A stretch of 64,000 nucleotides of DNA from Lunularia cruciata (GCA_948567375.1 OX419761.1:39248501-39312500); one strand, 5' to 3'. Shown: positions 36,761 through 47,770, numbered from the stretch's first letter. Notes: generated by a model from the sequence alone, not told the origin. Program-made: numbers and translations.

Positions 36761-38335
36761 TTGTCCCTCCCATCAATGATATTGACTCTTCATGTGTTCC
36801 AAGTGTAAGGTCTGCAACAATGGTTTGTGATCAGTTTGCATAAATCACTTGTTTTCCCAAGAGGTAATGCTTCCATACCTTGGTGGCATATACCATTACA
36901 AGTTGTTCTTGATCTTGAGCAGAGTAGTTTCTTTCAGCCATATTGAGTCGGCGAGACACAAAGGCAATGGGATGTAGTCCATCTGGGAATTCCTATTGCA
37001 ACACGGCTCCAATTGCAAAGTTAGAAGCATCAAAATCAACCACACAAGGTAGCTAAGGATCATACGATTGAAGAATGGGCCTTGAGGACACCATATGTTT
37101 CAACTTCTAGAATGCTTCTTTATGCTTGGTGGTTTACAAGAAGTTTGAGTCCTTTCCCAAGAGGTCAGTCAATGGTGCAGCTACATGAGCATAATAATGG
37201 ATGAACCGCCGGTAAAAACTAGCCAGTCCATTAAATGCCCATACTTTTGTAACATCCTTTGAAGTAGGCCAATCAGTAATGGCCTTGATTTTCTCCTCTT
37301 CCATCTTGATCCCCTCCGAGGAGATCTTTTGCCCCAAGAAGGTAACTTCCTTTGCCAAAAGGCACACTTTGACTTGCAATAGAATTTCCATTGTCGTAGT
37401 CGTATTAGGACTTCTCGGATGTGATTCATATGTTCTGCCTTTGTCTTGCTATAGATTAAGATATCATCCAGGAACACCACCACGTATTGATCCAATAGTC
37501 CATCCAACACCAGATGCATCTGATCCATGAAGATTATGGGAGCATTATTGAGCCCAAAAGGTAGAACTCTCCACTCAAAATGCCCATACCTTGTGCAAAA
37601 GGCTGTCTTTTGCACATCCTAGCAATGGGGATTTGCCAATAGCCATGCAAAGATCCAACTTGGAAAAGTATCATGCTCTACTCAATTGATCAACCAAGTC
37701 ATCAATCCGAGGCAAGGGATATGCATTTGTCATTGTTTGCTTAGTGAGCTCACGATAATCAATACAAAAATGAAGTCCTCCATCCTTCTTTGGAACAAAT
37801 AGTACGGGTGCTCCCCAAGGAGAGGTACTATGTTGTATGAAGTCCTTTTCCAATAACTCTGTAAGTGTTGTTCGCAACTCCTCCAACTCCTTTGGTGAGA
37901 GCCGATAGATTGGTCAACTCATTAGAGTACTCCTTGGCAATAACTCAATCTTGAAAGGCATACCATGATCGGAGGGTAATCCCTTTGGCAGATCTTCCAG
38001 AAACACATCCACAAACTCCTAAATTATTTGATCAACCATTGCTTGATGAGGCTCTTGGCTCTCCTCAGATTGTCTTTGTGCAATTGGCTTGATCTACACC
38101 GCAAAAACAGACATATCTTCCTCCAACGCTTGTTCTATGGCTGCTTCACTAACAAACTTCCCATCTAGGGACTCATTTCTCTTCAAAGCTTGCTTCTTGG
38201 TTACCTTCCTAGCAACCTTCCCATCTCAAGGCTCCCCTCTCTTCAAGGCATGCTCTATGGCTACCTTCTCAACAAACTTCCCATCTTGGGATTGATATTC
38301 TTAGGTGTCTTACTCGGAGGTGCCAGACAACCTAA
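36461..38335 (-). pseudogene. A2 reverse transcriptase and RNase H
   Basis: RT reads [40 protein letters not shown] and the catalytic VVVFLDDILIYSKTKAEH (about 37,430-37,485), then FNGLASFYRRFIHYYAHVAA. RNase H ends at FDIKLEYKPGWFHIILDAL (about 36,700-36,754). A stop in the RT finger region and several frameshifts are present. The linker before RT carries the repeated GKF-AIEQAL units described for A3. Confidence 0.87.
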
Positions 38336-39639
38336 TCAAAAATTCCTATCTTGGTGTTGTACTTGAATTTGTCGTCGGGTCCAATCAAATTGAACCTTAT
38401 GACGTTCAAGCCAAGGTAGTCCTAGAATGATATCATAGTGTAGAGGTGCCACTACAAACCTCATACACTCTAAATACTCCTTCCTGATCTTAAAAGTAAT
38501 AAGATGTGAGGTACGGAATGCAGAACCCTTTCTACCATCCGCCATCATCAATCTACTTCCAATCACTGGCTTGATAGGAATACCCAATTCCTTCACTACT
38601 TGCATGGACATGCAATTCCTTGAACTTCCAGAATTAACCAAAATCCTACAACCTCGATTAGATATTGTACCTTGCAAGTGAGGCAAACTTGCATAGGTCG
38701 AGCCTTCAATCCCATTGGAACAAATCAAGCTCCTAGTAGGAGGCTCAAAATCTCCTACTAGGATTCCTTGTTTCCTTGATCATACAGTTCCACAAACTCC
38801 ATCTGGGCAACTTGTTGAGGTTGCTCATTCCTAAGTGGACATTCAACAATGCAATGTCCAACTTGGCGATAATAAAAACAACCTCCATTTTTTTGCAATC
38901 TTTCTTTGTCCATTGCACCAAGTGGTCTCCGTTGGATTGCATCAATTTCCATTGGTGCTGGTTCTTCCACCCATGCGTATTGTACTAGTAAGCTTGGTGT
39001 AGGTCAAGGTCAAGACCAAGTTGTTGCAACCAAGGAATCAAAGCGCTCAACCAATTGCATGGCTTCTTCTACATTTGTGGTTCTCACATGGTCACCTCCA
39101 ATTTGGTTCATGACTTCAATCCTCGCACAAATTGATCAGAACTTCACCTTCATGATGATATTCTGAAATTGTGTGATGTAGCTCCTTATTGAGCCAATTT
39201 GCTTCAACTTCGCTAATTTATCTCGTAGAGTTTGGGTGGCATTTCTAGTTTGAAATTGACCAAGTATTGCATCCTTGAATTCTGCACATGTCAAAATTGA
39301 TGCAACCATCTGTCGTTTAGCTTGCTCTACTCAGAATCACCACCAAAGTTTTGCCACACCATCCAATTGGCTAGAAGCCAAGAGAATCTATTTTTGTTCA
39401 TCTTGAAGATTGGTGGCTTCAAAGTAACGTTCGCAGTCAAATATAAAATTCTCCACTATGCTTGAAAGATTCTTGCCTTCAAACACCTTGGGTTTTGGAA
39501 ATCAAATACGATCTTCTCCATCTCAAATTGGTGCTCTCTCTATATGTTCTCATCATTGCTGGTCTTGTTCATCCAACAATTGAGTAAGGTGCTCGATTTG
39601 TTGCTGCATTGCAAGGATAACATCTGATATTGCCGCCAT
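38336..39639 (-). pseudogene. A2 gag and protease
   Basis: Gag starts at the ATG at 39,639 (minus strand), the counterpart of 46,790 in A3. A zinc knuckle is partly kept (CFYYRQVGHCIVEC; second Cys lost). The protease follows at 38,336-38,728 with ILVNSGSSRNCMSMQV, where the catalytic Asp of DSG is Asn, and ILGLPWLERHKVQFDW. It ends in TGA at 38,336-38,338, the position where A1 and A3 also have stops. Gag carries several stops and shifts. Confidence 0.82.
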
Positions 39640-39897
39640 AGCTATTACTCTATCCCGCTACTCCTAATTTATCTAATTGATGAACACATAGATCCATCAC
39701 ATCCACCTTTCTCCATAAGTTACAATTGGAAGTATCAAGGGTTCGTCAAACACGGTGATCATATGCAAAAAATCTTGCCCAAAGCATGAGGTGATGAATT
39801 ATGTGAAGCAATGCTTGGGTAATATCTAGACATGAAAATCCCAATGGTTTGGTAGAAGTGGATTTAGTGGTCTATATATTCCATCCATCCCATTCCT

Positions 39898-39909
39898 GCT
39901 CTGATACCA
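39898..39909 (-). other. Primer-binding site of A2, initiator tRNA-Met type
   Basis: The minus strand reads TGGTATCAGAGC next to the 5' LTR, the perfect initiator tRNA-Met primer site used by many plant gypsy and copia elements. A3 has TGGTATGAGAGC at 46,520-46,531. Confidence 0.92.
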
Positions 39910-39910
39910 A

Positions 39911-40264
39911 TGTAAAAAACCAAGACTGAGGAGAGAAATAGGAGAATAGAAACTCACATTGGGACACTTGAATGTGGGAAAACTCCAAATGCCTAGCATG
40001 AGCTTCGGCTTTGGTATTTATTGGTAGCATACAAGGCCCTTGAGAAGCTTCTCAAGAAGCTTCCTTCTAGAAGCCGCCTACTAGCCTACAAGCTAAGCTA
40101 GTTGGAAGCTTCTAAAAGCTTCCTTCTATAAGCTACGTACTTGAGGTGCAAGCTAAGCTAGCCAAGAAGCTTCCTAGATACTTCCAAAATATTCTAGGCT
40201 AATTTGTCTTATTTGCTACTTTGTTAGTCCTACTAACTTCATCACTAAACTCCATATTTTTACA
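39911..40264 (-). repeat. 5' LTR of A2 (354 bp, internally deleted)
   Basis: Same ends as the 3' LTR but 72 bp shorter. Much of the missing part lies between two near-identical GAAGCTTCTCAAGAAGCTTC repeats, as expected from slippage or recombination between them. The TATA box is mutated (near 40,016-40,022). Confidence 0.92.
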
Positions 40265-41339
40265 GAGAGGTTATCTAGAGTTGAAGGTTGCCCTAGCTAG
40301 TGCTCGAGTTGGTGGAGGATAGCTAGGTTTGGAGAGGGTTCAATCAAACTAGCAAGAAGAGGTCAGCCAACTATAGTGGAGGTCTGTCAAATTGGCAAAG
40401 GTTATCTAGTTTTAGAGGTCAAGTTAGCAGAGGTCATCCAAAGTTAGAGGTTGCTCTAGCTAGTGCTTGAGTTAGTGGAGGTTAGCTTGATTTGGAGAGG
40501 GTTCAAATTGGCTCAAAGAAAGGTCTCATTTGGGCTATGGGCACTTTCTATGGGCTAGAGAGGCTACAAAGGCCTAAAAGTGCCAACAAGCCAACTTGTT
40601 GGCATGAGACTAGCCAATTTAGTTATGTTTTTGGAAGTTATGTGGGAAAATCTATTCACTCTTTAGGATTATACACAATAGGGTTTGAACCTCAGATCTA
40701 CAGTTCTTAAATTGGTGCTCTAACTAGTTGGTACATCCTCACTTGTTATCTTGATGATTGATAGATTGATACATTAACTCATGTAGCTTAGCTAGGAGAG
40801 GCAGTTTGATCCCATCCCTTGTGATCTTGGTAGTGTAGGAATAAATAAACACTCCTATTATATCAAATGCCAAATGGTGACAAAGTAAATCTAGTTTTGA
40901 TTTGTGAGATGGAGGATTATCATTCAATTTCTTGTGATTGGACCACCTTGTTTGTGCACCATGTTTGTGTGAGGTGCTTTGATATTAAGAGTGTTAGTAC
41001 TCTAGTATGTTCTTGATAGTGAGGATGGAGTGATGATTTACAAATCATGAGAATGTATGTTGTGATGGCAGGTTAGAGATGTAATTATCATAGTTAGAGT
41101 TACATTAGTGGGTGGTTCTTGATGATCAAAATTTCAATTTGGGGTACATCATCACGATACAATCCTCTAAGGATCCTATAAGAGATTTTCCTAAATATAC
41201 AATGAGTTTACACAGAGTGGCGCTTGATATCAACCCATATCTCAAGTCCCAACAAGGGAGGAGATTGATTCTAGTTTGGAGTTTGACACAAGAGTTAATT
41301 CAATTGAGAGTGCAATTGGTGTGTTAGCATTATTGTTGT
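40265..41339. other. Diverged tandem repeats, then unrecognised DNA
   Basis: Diverged repeat units are visible: GAGGTTATCTAGAGTTGAAG at 40,267 recurs as GAGGTCATCCAAAGTTAGAG at 40,430, both followed by the GCTAGTGCT(C/T)GAGTT block (about 163-bp spacing). The array continues on the left of A2 at 34,640-34,713. From about 40,600 no feature is recognised. Confidence 0.6.
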
Positions 41340-41342
41340 AGG

Positions 41343-42036
41343 ACATGGATAAGATTTATGGGGTCTCTAGAGGCCCTAGGTATGGTTTTGGTACAATGGG
41401 TACCATTAAGTTGGATGACTTCATCCAAGAGTTTGATAATTGGTGTGATCTACAATAAAAGCAAAATCTGATTTTGTTTATATCCTTCATGGCACGGAAG
41501 AGATTGTTCCAACACTTGGAGGGTCTGCCAATGGATGACTACCATTAGTTCAAGAGAGCTCACTTGGAGAAGATTGAGCTATGGAGACAATATTGGTCTC
41601 CAAACTACATCTCTATCACTTCAAGTTTGGTTTCTATGGGTAGACTGATGGTACTCACAAGTTCTAATTCTAGTAACATTGGTGTATCCAATGGATGTGC
41701 ACTAGTTGGAGATGGTGCTACTACAAGTGAGAGGTACTATTGCAAGTGGTGATACAATACCAAGGTTTAGCTCCATGGTGGAGTTCTTCCAATGCTTGAA
41801 GTAGAACTACCAAGGAGTACGGACTGACAAGCTAAAGAGCTTGCAAGAGTTTCAATAGAAGGTTGGAGAGAGCCTATGCAAGGCATACACTTGCATGAGA
41901 TGGCTGATCAATTTCACTTAGGGAGTTACTATGACCTAGAAAATCTATTTTTGGTATGGGATCTTGGATCAAGAGCTGCAATGTAGAGTATGTGACCCTA
42001 CATTGTTGTAGGTTACTTTAACTACTTTAGTGATGG
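41343..42036 (+). pseudogene. Element D gag, N-terminal part
   Basis: Gag-like sequence: TIKLDDFIQEFDNWCDLQ, SFMARKRLFQHLEGLPMDDYH and FKRAHLEKIELWRQYWS (41,410-41,600), then KIYFWYGILDQELQCRVCDP (41,940-42,000), a capsid-like region with several stops. It breaks at 42,036 where a family C solo LTR inserted and resumes at 42,801 with SLVEHIELNMMEERVETFGF. Confidence 0.68.
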
Positions 42037-42800
42037 TGTAAAATACCAATAGCTAGATAGATTATCTAAAGATGAAATTTAGTTTGGTAACATTTGGAAA
42101 GATGTTATACATGATGGACTAAGTAGATTAGACAGAGGTATCACCAAAGGAGTACTTCTACTAATAGGCCAAAAACCAGAACATGCTTGGAAACTTTAGA
42201 ATCAATAGCTAGGCATATGATCTAGAGGTGAAATTTGGAGTGGTGACATCTAGAAGGATGTTACAGATGATGGAGAATGTAGATCAGATGGAGGTATCAC
42301 CAAAAGAGCACTTCTACTAATAAGGAAAAAGCCAAAATAGGCCTAAACTTCAAAGGCAATTTTGGAGGCCTAAACATATGAATTAAGCCTAAAAAATGTG
42401 CAGATTCCTCCCCCTCCCCAAAATGGAAGAAATGCTGGCCTTCCATCCTCCTTGGTTTGTCTCACCAAGAGCTTTCTAATGGTACCTCACCCTTGTGATT
42501 TTGAGATTCCTACAAGAAGATTCTCTAAAAGATTCTCTTTGATGAAAGCTAGTTTGACCAACCAGATGGGACCATGACCAACATGTCACCCATCCAAACA
42601 AGTAAGCTAAAAGTGGAGCTTTCTGACAGGTCACCTATCCATGTAGGTAATCTTATGGTGGAGTTTCTTTGGAGGAGATACTCTTTGGCTATATAATAAA
42701 GATAAGGTGCTCCTTTGCAGCATCGGAGGATTGAGTGTGAAACCTATGTTTTCTCTCTTGTATCTTTGTTGAAGAGCTCTCTAGTCCTTGGAGTATTATA
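42037..42800 (+). repeat. Family C solo LTR (764 bp) inside D gag
   Basis: Starts TGTAAAATACC and ends GAGTATTATA. The flanks GATGG (42,032-42,036) and GGTGG (42,801-42,805) form a 5-bp target-site duplication with one mismatch. Removing the LTR joins the two parts of the D gag frame. It has two copies of the 156-bp unit (CAATAGCT at 42,047 and 42,203). Confidence 0.88.
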
Positions 42801-43170
42801 GGTGGTCTTTAGTTTGGTTGAGCATATTGAGCTCAACATGATGGAGGAGAGAGTGGAGACTTTTGGATTTGGTAAGGAGAATTCATCCACCATTGTTACT
42901 TCTTCTAGAGTGTAGCGAAGTGAACCATAGCATGTTGGCTTCCAAGGGCAATGTGGACAACCCAAATCTTATGGAGCTAGTGGAGAGCCTAGTGCAATTA
43001 GACCCTTACCTTCATTTTTGGGTCAATAACAACAAGTGAATCGTGATCTTGCTTGTTGAACTTGTGGTGGACCTTGCCACAAGAGAGAATGTGCTCATGG
43101 AAATCGATATGAAACCTTGAGTGCATCACAACCAACCTAGAGATATATGACCATTACCATAGATTTGGTA
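42801..43170 (+). pseudogene. Element D gag, C-terminal part with zinc knuckle
   Basis: Continues gag with EHIELNMMEERVETFGFGKE, then a zinc-knuckle-like TCGGPCHKRECAHGN near 43,063-43,108 (cysteine/histidine cluster, the first Cys of the series lies before a stop). It is cut at 43,170 by the 5' LTR of B2. Confidence 0.65.
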
Positions 43171-43858
43171 TGTAACACCCATTTATGCATGTGTGTGGTA
43201 TTGTGATATTTAGCTTGGTATTACAAGTACTTGAGAGATATTATTTATGTAGAGATAAAGGATGATTCTACATTAGTCATGATTAGCTAAAGTTAGTCAT
43301 AGCTAAGATAGAGAGGACCTTACTTTAGAGGAAGTAGAAAAGATGAGCACCACTATTTTGGATTTTAGTGTGTTGACTTGGTATTATTCCTAGGTGGCTT
43401 TGAGGAAAGAGTTGAGAACTCTTAAGCCCGCAAGCCATTTTGTTTTGGATTCTTCTTTAGTCCAAGGATAGCCCATGTGAAGAAATCCTTGACTTTGTGG
43501 TTGGGTCAAGATAAGACCACATGCTTAGGGGAATATGCCCATGTGAATGGATATTCCTTTTTACTTTTTGACTTTACTTGACTTTTAGCCTAGTAACTTG
43601 AGTTATTGTAATAATTAGTAACTTTGGTACGTAACTATTTCACAAGTATATAAACAAGGGATGAGGAGGTACTCATCATCCTTTCATTTGCAACTATCTC
43701 TCTCTCATTGAGTTCTCTAGTGAGCAATATCTTGAGTCTTGGAGTGTTAGCCTTGGAGGAGTATGATGGAGTTGGAGTTCCTTGCCTTCTTAGTCCATTG
43801 TGCGCTACCATAATAGCTATCAGAGGTTCATCCTAAGTGAGAGACAGGCCGGCTCACA
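43171..43858 (+). repeat. 5' LTR of B2 (688 bp)
   Basis: TGTAACACCC to GGCCGGCTCACA, followed two bases later by the primer-binding region. Very similar to the 3' LTR at 57,050-57,740, with scattered substitutions. Confidence 0.94.
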
Positions 43859-43862
43859 TTTT

Positions 43863-43879
43863 TGGTTCCGTTGCCGGGA
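43863..43879 (+). other. Primer-binding site of B2, tRNA-Asp type
   Basis: TGGTTCCGTTGCCGGGA differs from the tRNA-Asp complement TGGCGCCGTTGCCGGGG at three positions. tRNA-Asp priming is known in Athila/Tat elements. The site is cut by a solo LTR just after 43,880. Confidence 0.75.
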
Positions 43880-43880
43880 C

Positions 43881-44570
43881 TGTAACACCCATTTGTGCAT
43901 GTGTGTGGTATTGTGATATTTAGCTTGGTATTACAAATACTTAAGAGATATTATTTATAGAGATAAAGGATGGTTCTATATTAGTCATGGTTAGCTAAAG
44001 TTAGTCATAGCTAAGATAGAGTGGACCTTACTTTAGAGGAAGTAGAAAAGATGAGCACCACTATTTTGGATTTTAGTGTGTTGACTTGGCATTATTCCTA
44101 GGTGTTTGGCTTTGAGGAAAGAGTTGAGAACTCTTGGGCCCGCAAACCTTCTTCTTTTGGATTCTTCTTTATTCCAAGGATAGCCCATGTGAAGGAATCC
44201 TTGACTTAGTGGTTGGGTCAAGATAAGATCACATGCTTAGGGGAATATGCCCATGTGAATGGATATTCCTTTCTGCTTTTTGACTTTACTTGACTTTTAG
44301 TCTAGTAACTTGAGTTACTACGGTAATTAGTAACTTTGGTACGTAACGATTTCACCACTATATAAACAAGGGGTGATGAGGTACTCATCATCCTTTCATT
44401 TGCAACTATCTCTCTCTCTTTGAGTTCTCTAGTGAGCAATGTCTTGAGTCTTGGAGTGTTAGCCTTGGAGGAGTATGATGGAGTTGGGGTTCCTTGCCTT
44501 CTTAGTCCATGGTGCGCTACCATAATAGCCATCAGAGGTTCATCCTGAGTGAGAGACAGGCCGGCTCATA
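43881..44570 (+). repeat. Family B solo LTR (690 bp) nested in the B2 primer site
   Basis: TGTAACACCC to CCGGCTCATA, flanked by GGAC on both sides (43,877-43,880 and 44,571-44,574). It sits in the primer site of B2, which makes B2 unable to prime reverse transcription by the normal route. Confidence 0.93.
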
Positions 44571-44593
44571 GGACCTCTCTAGAAGGCAAGATA

Positions 44594-44764
44594 ATGTTCC
44601 GCGTTCAATTCTACATTAGGCAGAAGGAGGCTATGAGAGCTCACTTGGAGAGAACATTAGGAGAGGAGAGTGCTGAACTTATGTTAGAGAACCAAAATCC
44701 ATTTTTATACCCTGTAGTTCATTATGATGTCTTTGAGGTGATTTTGTACATCTTGTCCACATGA
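44594..44764 (+). CDS. Small ORF in the B2 leader
   Basis: The ORF has 56 codons (MFRVQFYIRQKEAMRAHLER, then a hydrophobic end) between primer site and ORF1. It has no recognisable domain. It could be an upstream ORF in the leader RNA or the eroded start of ORF1. The leader from 44,765 to 45,411 shows nothing else. Confidence 0.35.
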   Translation: MFRVQFYIRQKEAMRAHLERTLGEESAELMLENQNPFLYPVVHYDVFEVILYILST

Positions 44765-45411
44765 GAGGAACTGGAGAGATTGTGTGAAGTGGATTGCAGA
44801 TTTTGGGGATTAAGGTGATTTTGGGCAAAATCTCAAGTTTGAGATTTGGACTTGAAATTTCTACACATGATAGCTTGGGTTATCTTTCAATTAGCACACT
44901 TGAAATTATTGTGAGAGTTAATGTGCGCACTAGGCGAGAAATTTTGAAATTTAATAGGGTAAAGTGCTCCCACAATTGCATGCTCTCTGGAAAATTGTAC
45001 AAAGTCTTCCATTTCTTCAATTTTCACTAAATTGTCTTGAAAATTTCCAAGAAAATTCAGTGTATTTTATCGTACCTGTTGCCACAAAAATTAGAGAGAG
45101 ATCGTTCTTGCGTAGGGAGTTATGAGTTGTTGAAGTGAGGGGAAGTGGTTTTCAGACCAAATCTGAAATATGTGTGTTGAATAGAAAGGTTGCTAGGCCA
45201 AATGGATCAATGAAAAGAATTGCAATTTTTCAGGGAGGGATGCCCTAAAGTTGTGATCAAGTGTTATAAATTTTAGAGGACTATCACATATTGGTTGGGA
45301 GATTTGAGTGACATTGTGAGGAAGGTCATTTCTGCAGAGTGGAGATCTCATGCATGAGGAGTTTGAGAGCAACAAAAAGCATATGTGAGTGTTTAGATTC
45401 ATCTTGGGAAC

Positions 45412-45697
45412 ATGGAGGGTCATCAAGAGTGGAAATTGAGATTATGCAAGGTTCCCCAAGGGTTTGAGGTGATTGTAGGGGTGGATTTGAGGAAAAGAGA
45501 GTTTATAATAGAATTTGAAGAGAGTGTTAAGAGGATCCAAAAACCTACACCACTTGGAGGAAAGAGTAAGTCTAAGTGCTTTCTATGTGGAGAGAAGAGA
45601 CATAAGGCAAGTTCATGTCCATTGACCTTTGAAAGCAAGAGATTGAGGGAAAGGAGAGGCTTACTTGACTTGGGTTTGCATGTTGGACCTTCTTCAC
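45412..45697 (+). pseudogene. B2 ORF1, first part, zinc-knuckle protein
   Basis: Reads MEGHQEWKLRLCKVPQGFEV and has a perfect CX2CX4HX4C knuckle, CFLCGEKRHKASSC (45,577-45,618), a nucleic-acid-binding motif typical of Gag. The frame is interrupted at 45,697 by A3 and resumes at 51,749. ORF1 precedes and is separate from gag; its role is unknown. An RNA-binding accessory role is the simplest guess. Confidence 0.75.
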
Positions 45698-46120
45698 TGT
45701 AAAAGACCGAAACCAAGGAGAGAAATAGGAGAATGGAAATTCACATTGGGACACTTGAATGAGGGAAAACTCCAAATGCCTAGCATGAGCTTCGGCCTTG
45801 GTATTTGTAGGTAGCATACAAGACCCTTGAAGCTTCTCAAGAAGCTTCCTTGAGCCACTTTCTTGGAGTGCAAGCCAAGTTAACTAGGAAGCTTCTCAAG
45901 AAGCTTCCTTCTAGAAGCCGCCTACTTGGCGTGCAAGCTAAGCTAGTTAGAATCTTCTAGAAGCTTCCTTCTAGAAGCTACCTACTTAAGGCGCAAGTTA
46001 ACTAGTTGGAAAGCTTCCCAAGAAGCTTCTTAGATACTTCTAGAATATTCTAGGCTGTTTTGTCTTATTATCTACTTCATAAGTCTGACTAACTTCGTCG
46101 CTAAATTCCATATTGTTACA
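45698..46120 (-). repeat. Inverted full-length LTR (423 bp) at the left end of A3
   Basis: TGTAAAAGACC to ATTGTTACA is the reverse complement of a complete family A LTR. It abuts the target duplication on the left and the truncated direct LTR on the right, making a head-to-head pair with arms of about 400 bp. Confidence 0.95.
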
Positions 46121-46518
46121 TAGTTAATCGGGCTTACAAAGTAGAGAATAAGACAAAATAGCCTAGAATATTCTAGAAGCATCTAAGAAGCTTCTTGGGA
46201 AGCTTCCTAACTAGTTAACTTGTGCCCTAAGCAGGTAGTTTCTAGAAGGAAGCTTCTAGAAGCTTCTAACTAGCTTAGCTTGCACGCGAAGTAGGCAGCT
46301 TCTAGAAGGAAGCTTCTTGAGAAGCTTCCTAGTTAACTTGGCTTGCACTCCAAGAAAGCGGCTCAAGGAAGCTTCTTGAGAAGCTTCAAGGGTCTTATAT
46401 GCTACCTATAAATACCAAGGCCGAAGCTCATGCTAGGTATTCGGAGTTTTCCCTCATTCAAGTGTCCCAATGTGAATTTCCATTCTCCTATTTCTCTCCT
46501 TGGTTTCGGTCTTTTACA
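46121..46518 (+). repeat. 5' LTR of A3, truncated at its U3 end (398 bp)
   Basis: Lacks the first 25-30 bp (TGTAAC onwards) compared with the 3' LTR but keeps the TATA box (TATAAATA, 46,407-46,414) and ends CTTTTACA before the primer site. Perfect three-unit heat-shock-element-like arrays GAATATTCTAGAA (46,166-46,178) and TTCTAGAAGCTTC (46,254-46,266) are present. Confidence 0.93.
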
Positions 46519-46519
46519 T

Positions 46520-46531
46520 TGGTATGAGAGC
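46520..46531 (+). other. Primer-binding site of A3, initiator tRNA-Met type
   Basis: TGGTATGAGAGC, one mismatch from the consensus TGGTATCAGAGC, placed one base after the LTR. Confidence 0.9.
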
Positions 46532-46789
46532 AGGAATGGGATAGATGGAATTTATGGACCACCAAATCCATTTCCACCAAACCATTAGGACTTTCATATC
46601 CAGATATTACCAAAGCATCGTCTCACACAATTCATCACCTCGCGCTTTGGGCAGGATTTTCTACATATGATCACCGTGTTAGAGGAACCCTTGATACTTC
46701 CCGTTGTAACTTATGGAGAACGGTGGACGTGTTGTATCTATGTGTTAATCAACTAGATAAATTGAGTGTAGTGGAATAGAGTAGTAGCG

Positions 46790-47770
46790 ATGGCGGCAAT
46801 ACCGGATGTTATCCTTGCAATGCAACAACAAATTGAGCATCTTACTTGATTGTTGGATGAACAAGACCAGCAACGACGAGAACAGATAGATAGAGCGCCA
46901 ATTCGAGATGGAGAAGATTGCATTCAATTTCCAAAACCCAAGGTGTTTGAAGGCAAGAATCTTCTAGGCACAATGGAGAATTTTGTGTTTGACTGTGAAC
47001 GTTACTTTGAAGCCACCAACCTTCAAGACGAGTGGAAACAAATTCTCTTGGCTTCTAGCCAATTGGATGGCGTGGCAAAACTTTGGTGGCAATTCCGAGT
47101 AGAAAGAGCTGAACGACAAATTGTTACACCAATTTTGACATGGGCAGAATTCAAAGATGCAATACTTGGTCAATTTCAAACTATAAATGCCACCCAAGCC
47201 GCATGAGATAAATTGGTGGAGTTGAGGCAGATTGGCTCAATGAGAAGCTACATCACACAATTTCAGAACGTCATCATGCAAATTCTAGATATCCAAGAAG
47301 GCGAAGTTCAGGATTGATTTGTGCGAGTATTGAAGTCACGAACCAAATTGGAGGTGACTATGCAGGAGCCACAAAACGTAGAAGAAGCCATGCAATTGGC
47401 TGAGCATTTTGATTCTTTGGTTGCGATAACTTGGTCTCGACCTCGACCTACACAAAGCCTACCAGTACACTACGCACGATTGGAAGAACCGGTACCCATG
47501 GAGATTGATGCTATCCAACAAAGACCACTTGGCATAGCAGATAGAGAAAGATTACGACAAAATGGAGGTTGTTTTTATTGTTGCCAAGTTGGACACCGCA
47601 TTGCTAAATGTCCACTTAGGAATGGGCAATCTCGACAAGTTGCCCAGATGGAGTTTGTGGAACAGAATGATCAAGGAAACAAAGAATCCCAGTAGGAGAT
47701 TTTGAGCCGCTTATTGGGAGCTTGATTAGTTCCAATGGGATTGAAGGCTCGACCTATGCAAGTTTGCTTC
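46790..47770 (+). pseudogene. A3 gag
   Basis: Starts at ATG 46,790 (MAAIPDVILAMQQQIEHL). The retrotransposon capsid region is clear: FPKPKVFEGKNLLGTMENFV, CERYFEATNLQDEWKQILLA, GVAKLWWQFR, TWAEFKDAILGQF. The zinc knuckle is CFYCCQVGHRIAKC (47,571-47,612). Stops at 46,847 (TGA), 47,204 (TGA), 47,315 (TGA) and 47,693 (TAG) interrupt an otherwise open frame; each is one C-to-T change from CGA or CAG. A frameshift follows near 47,700. Confidence 0.9.

Larger units (their letters stand above)
34714..40264 (-). mobile_element. Chromovirus A2, complete family A element in reverse orientation
   Basis: All parts are present on the minus strand: 5' LTR (39,911-40,264), initiator tRNA-Met primer site, gag, protease, RT, RNase H, integrase, chromodomain and 3' LTR (34,714-35,139). 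The flanks TAGAG (34,709-34,713) and GAGAG (40,265-40,269) form a 5-bp target-site duplication with one mismatch. It inserted into a tandem-repeat array. The two LTRs differ by a 72-bp length difference and point changes, so the insertion is not recent. Confidence 0.95.

Noticed and set aside
45412-45697. Zinc-knuckle ORF as a host gene
   Set aside because: The same ORF occurs in B1 at the same place before gag, and it lies between the LTRs of B2.
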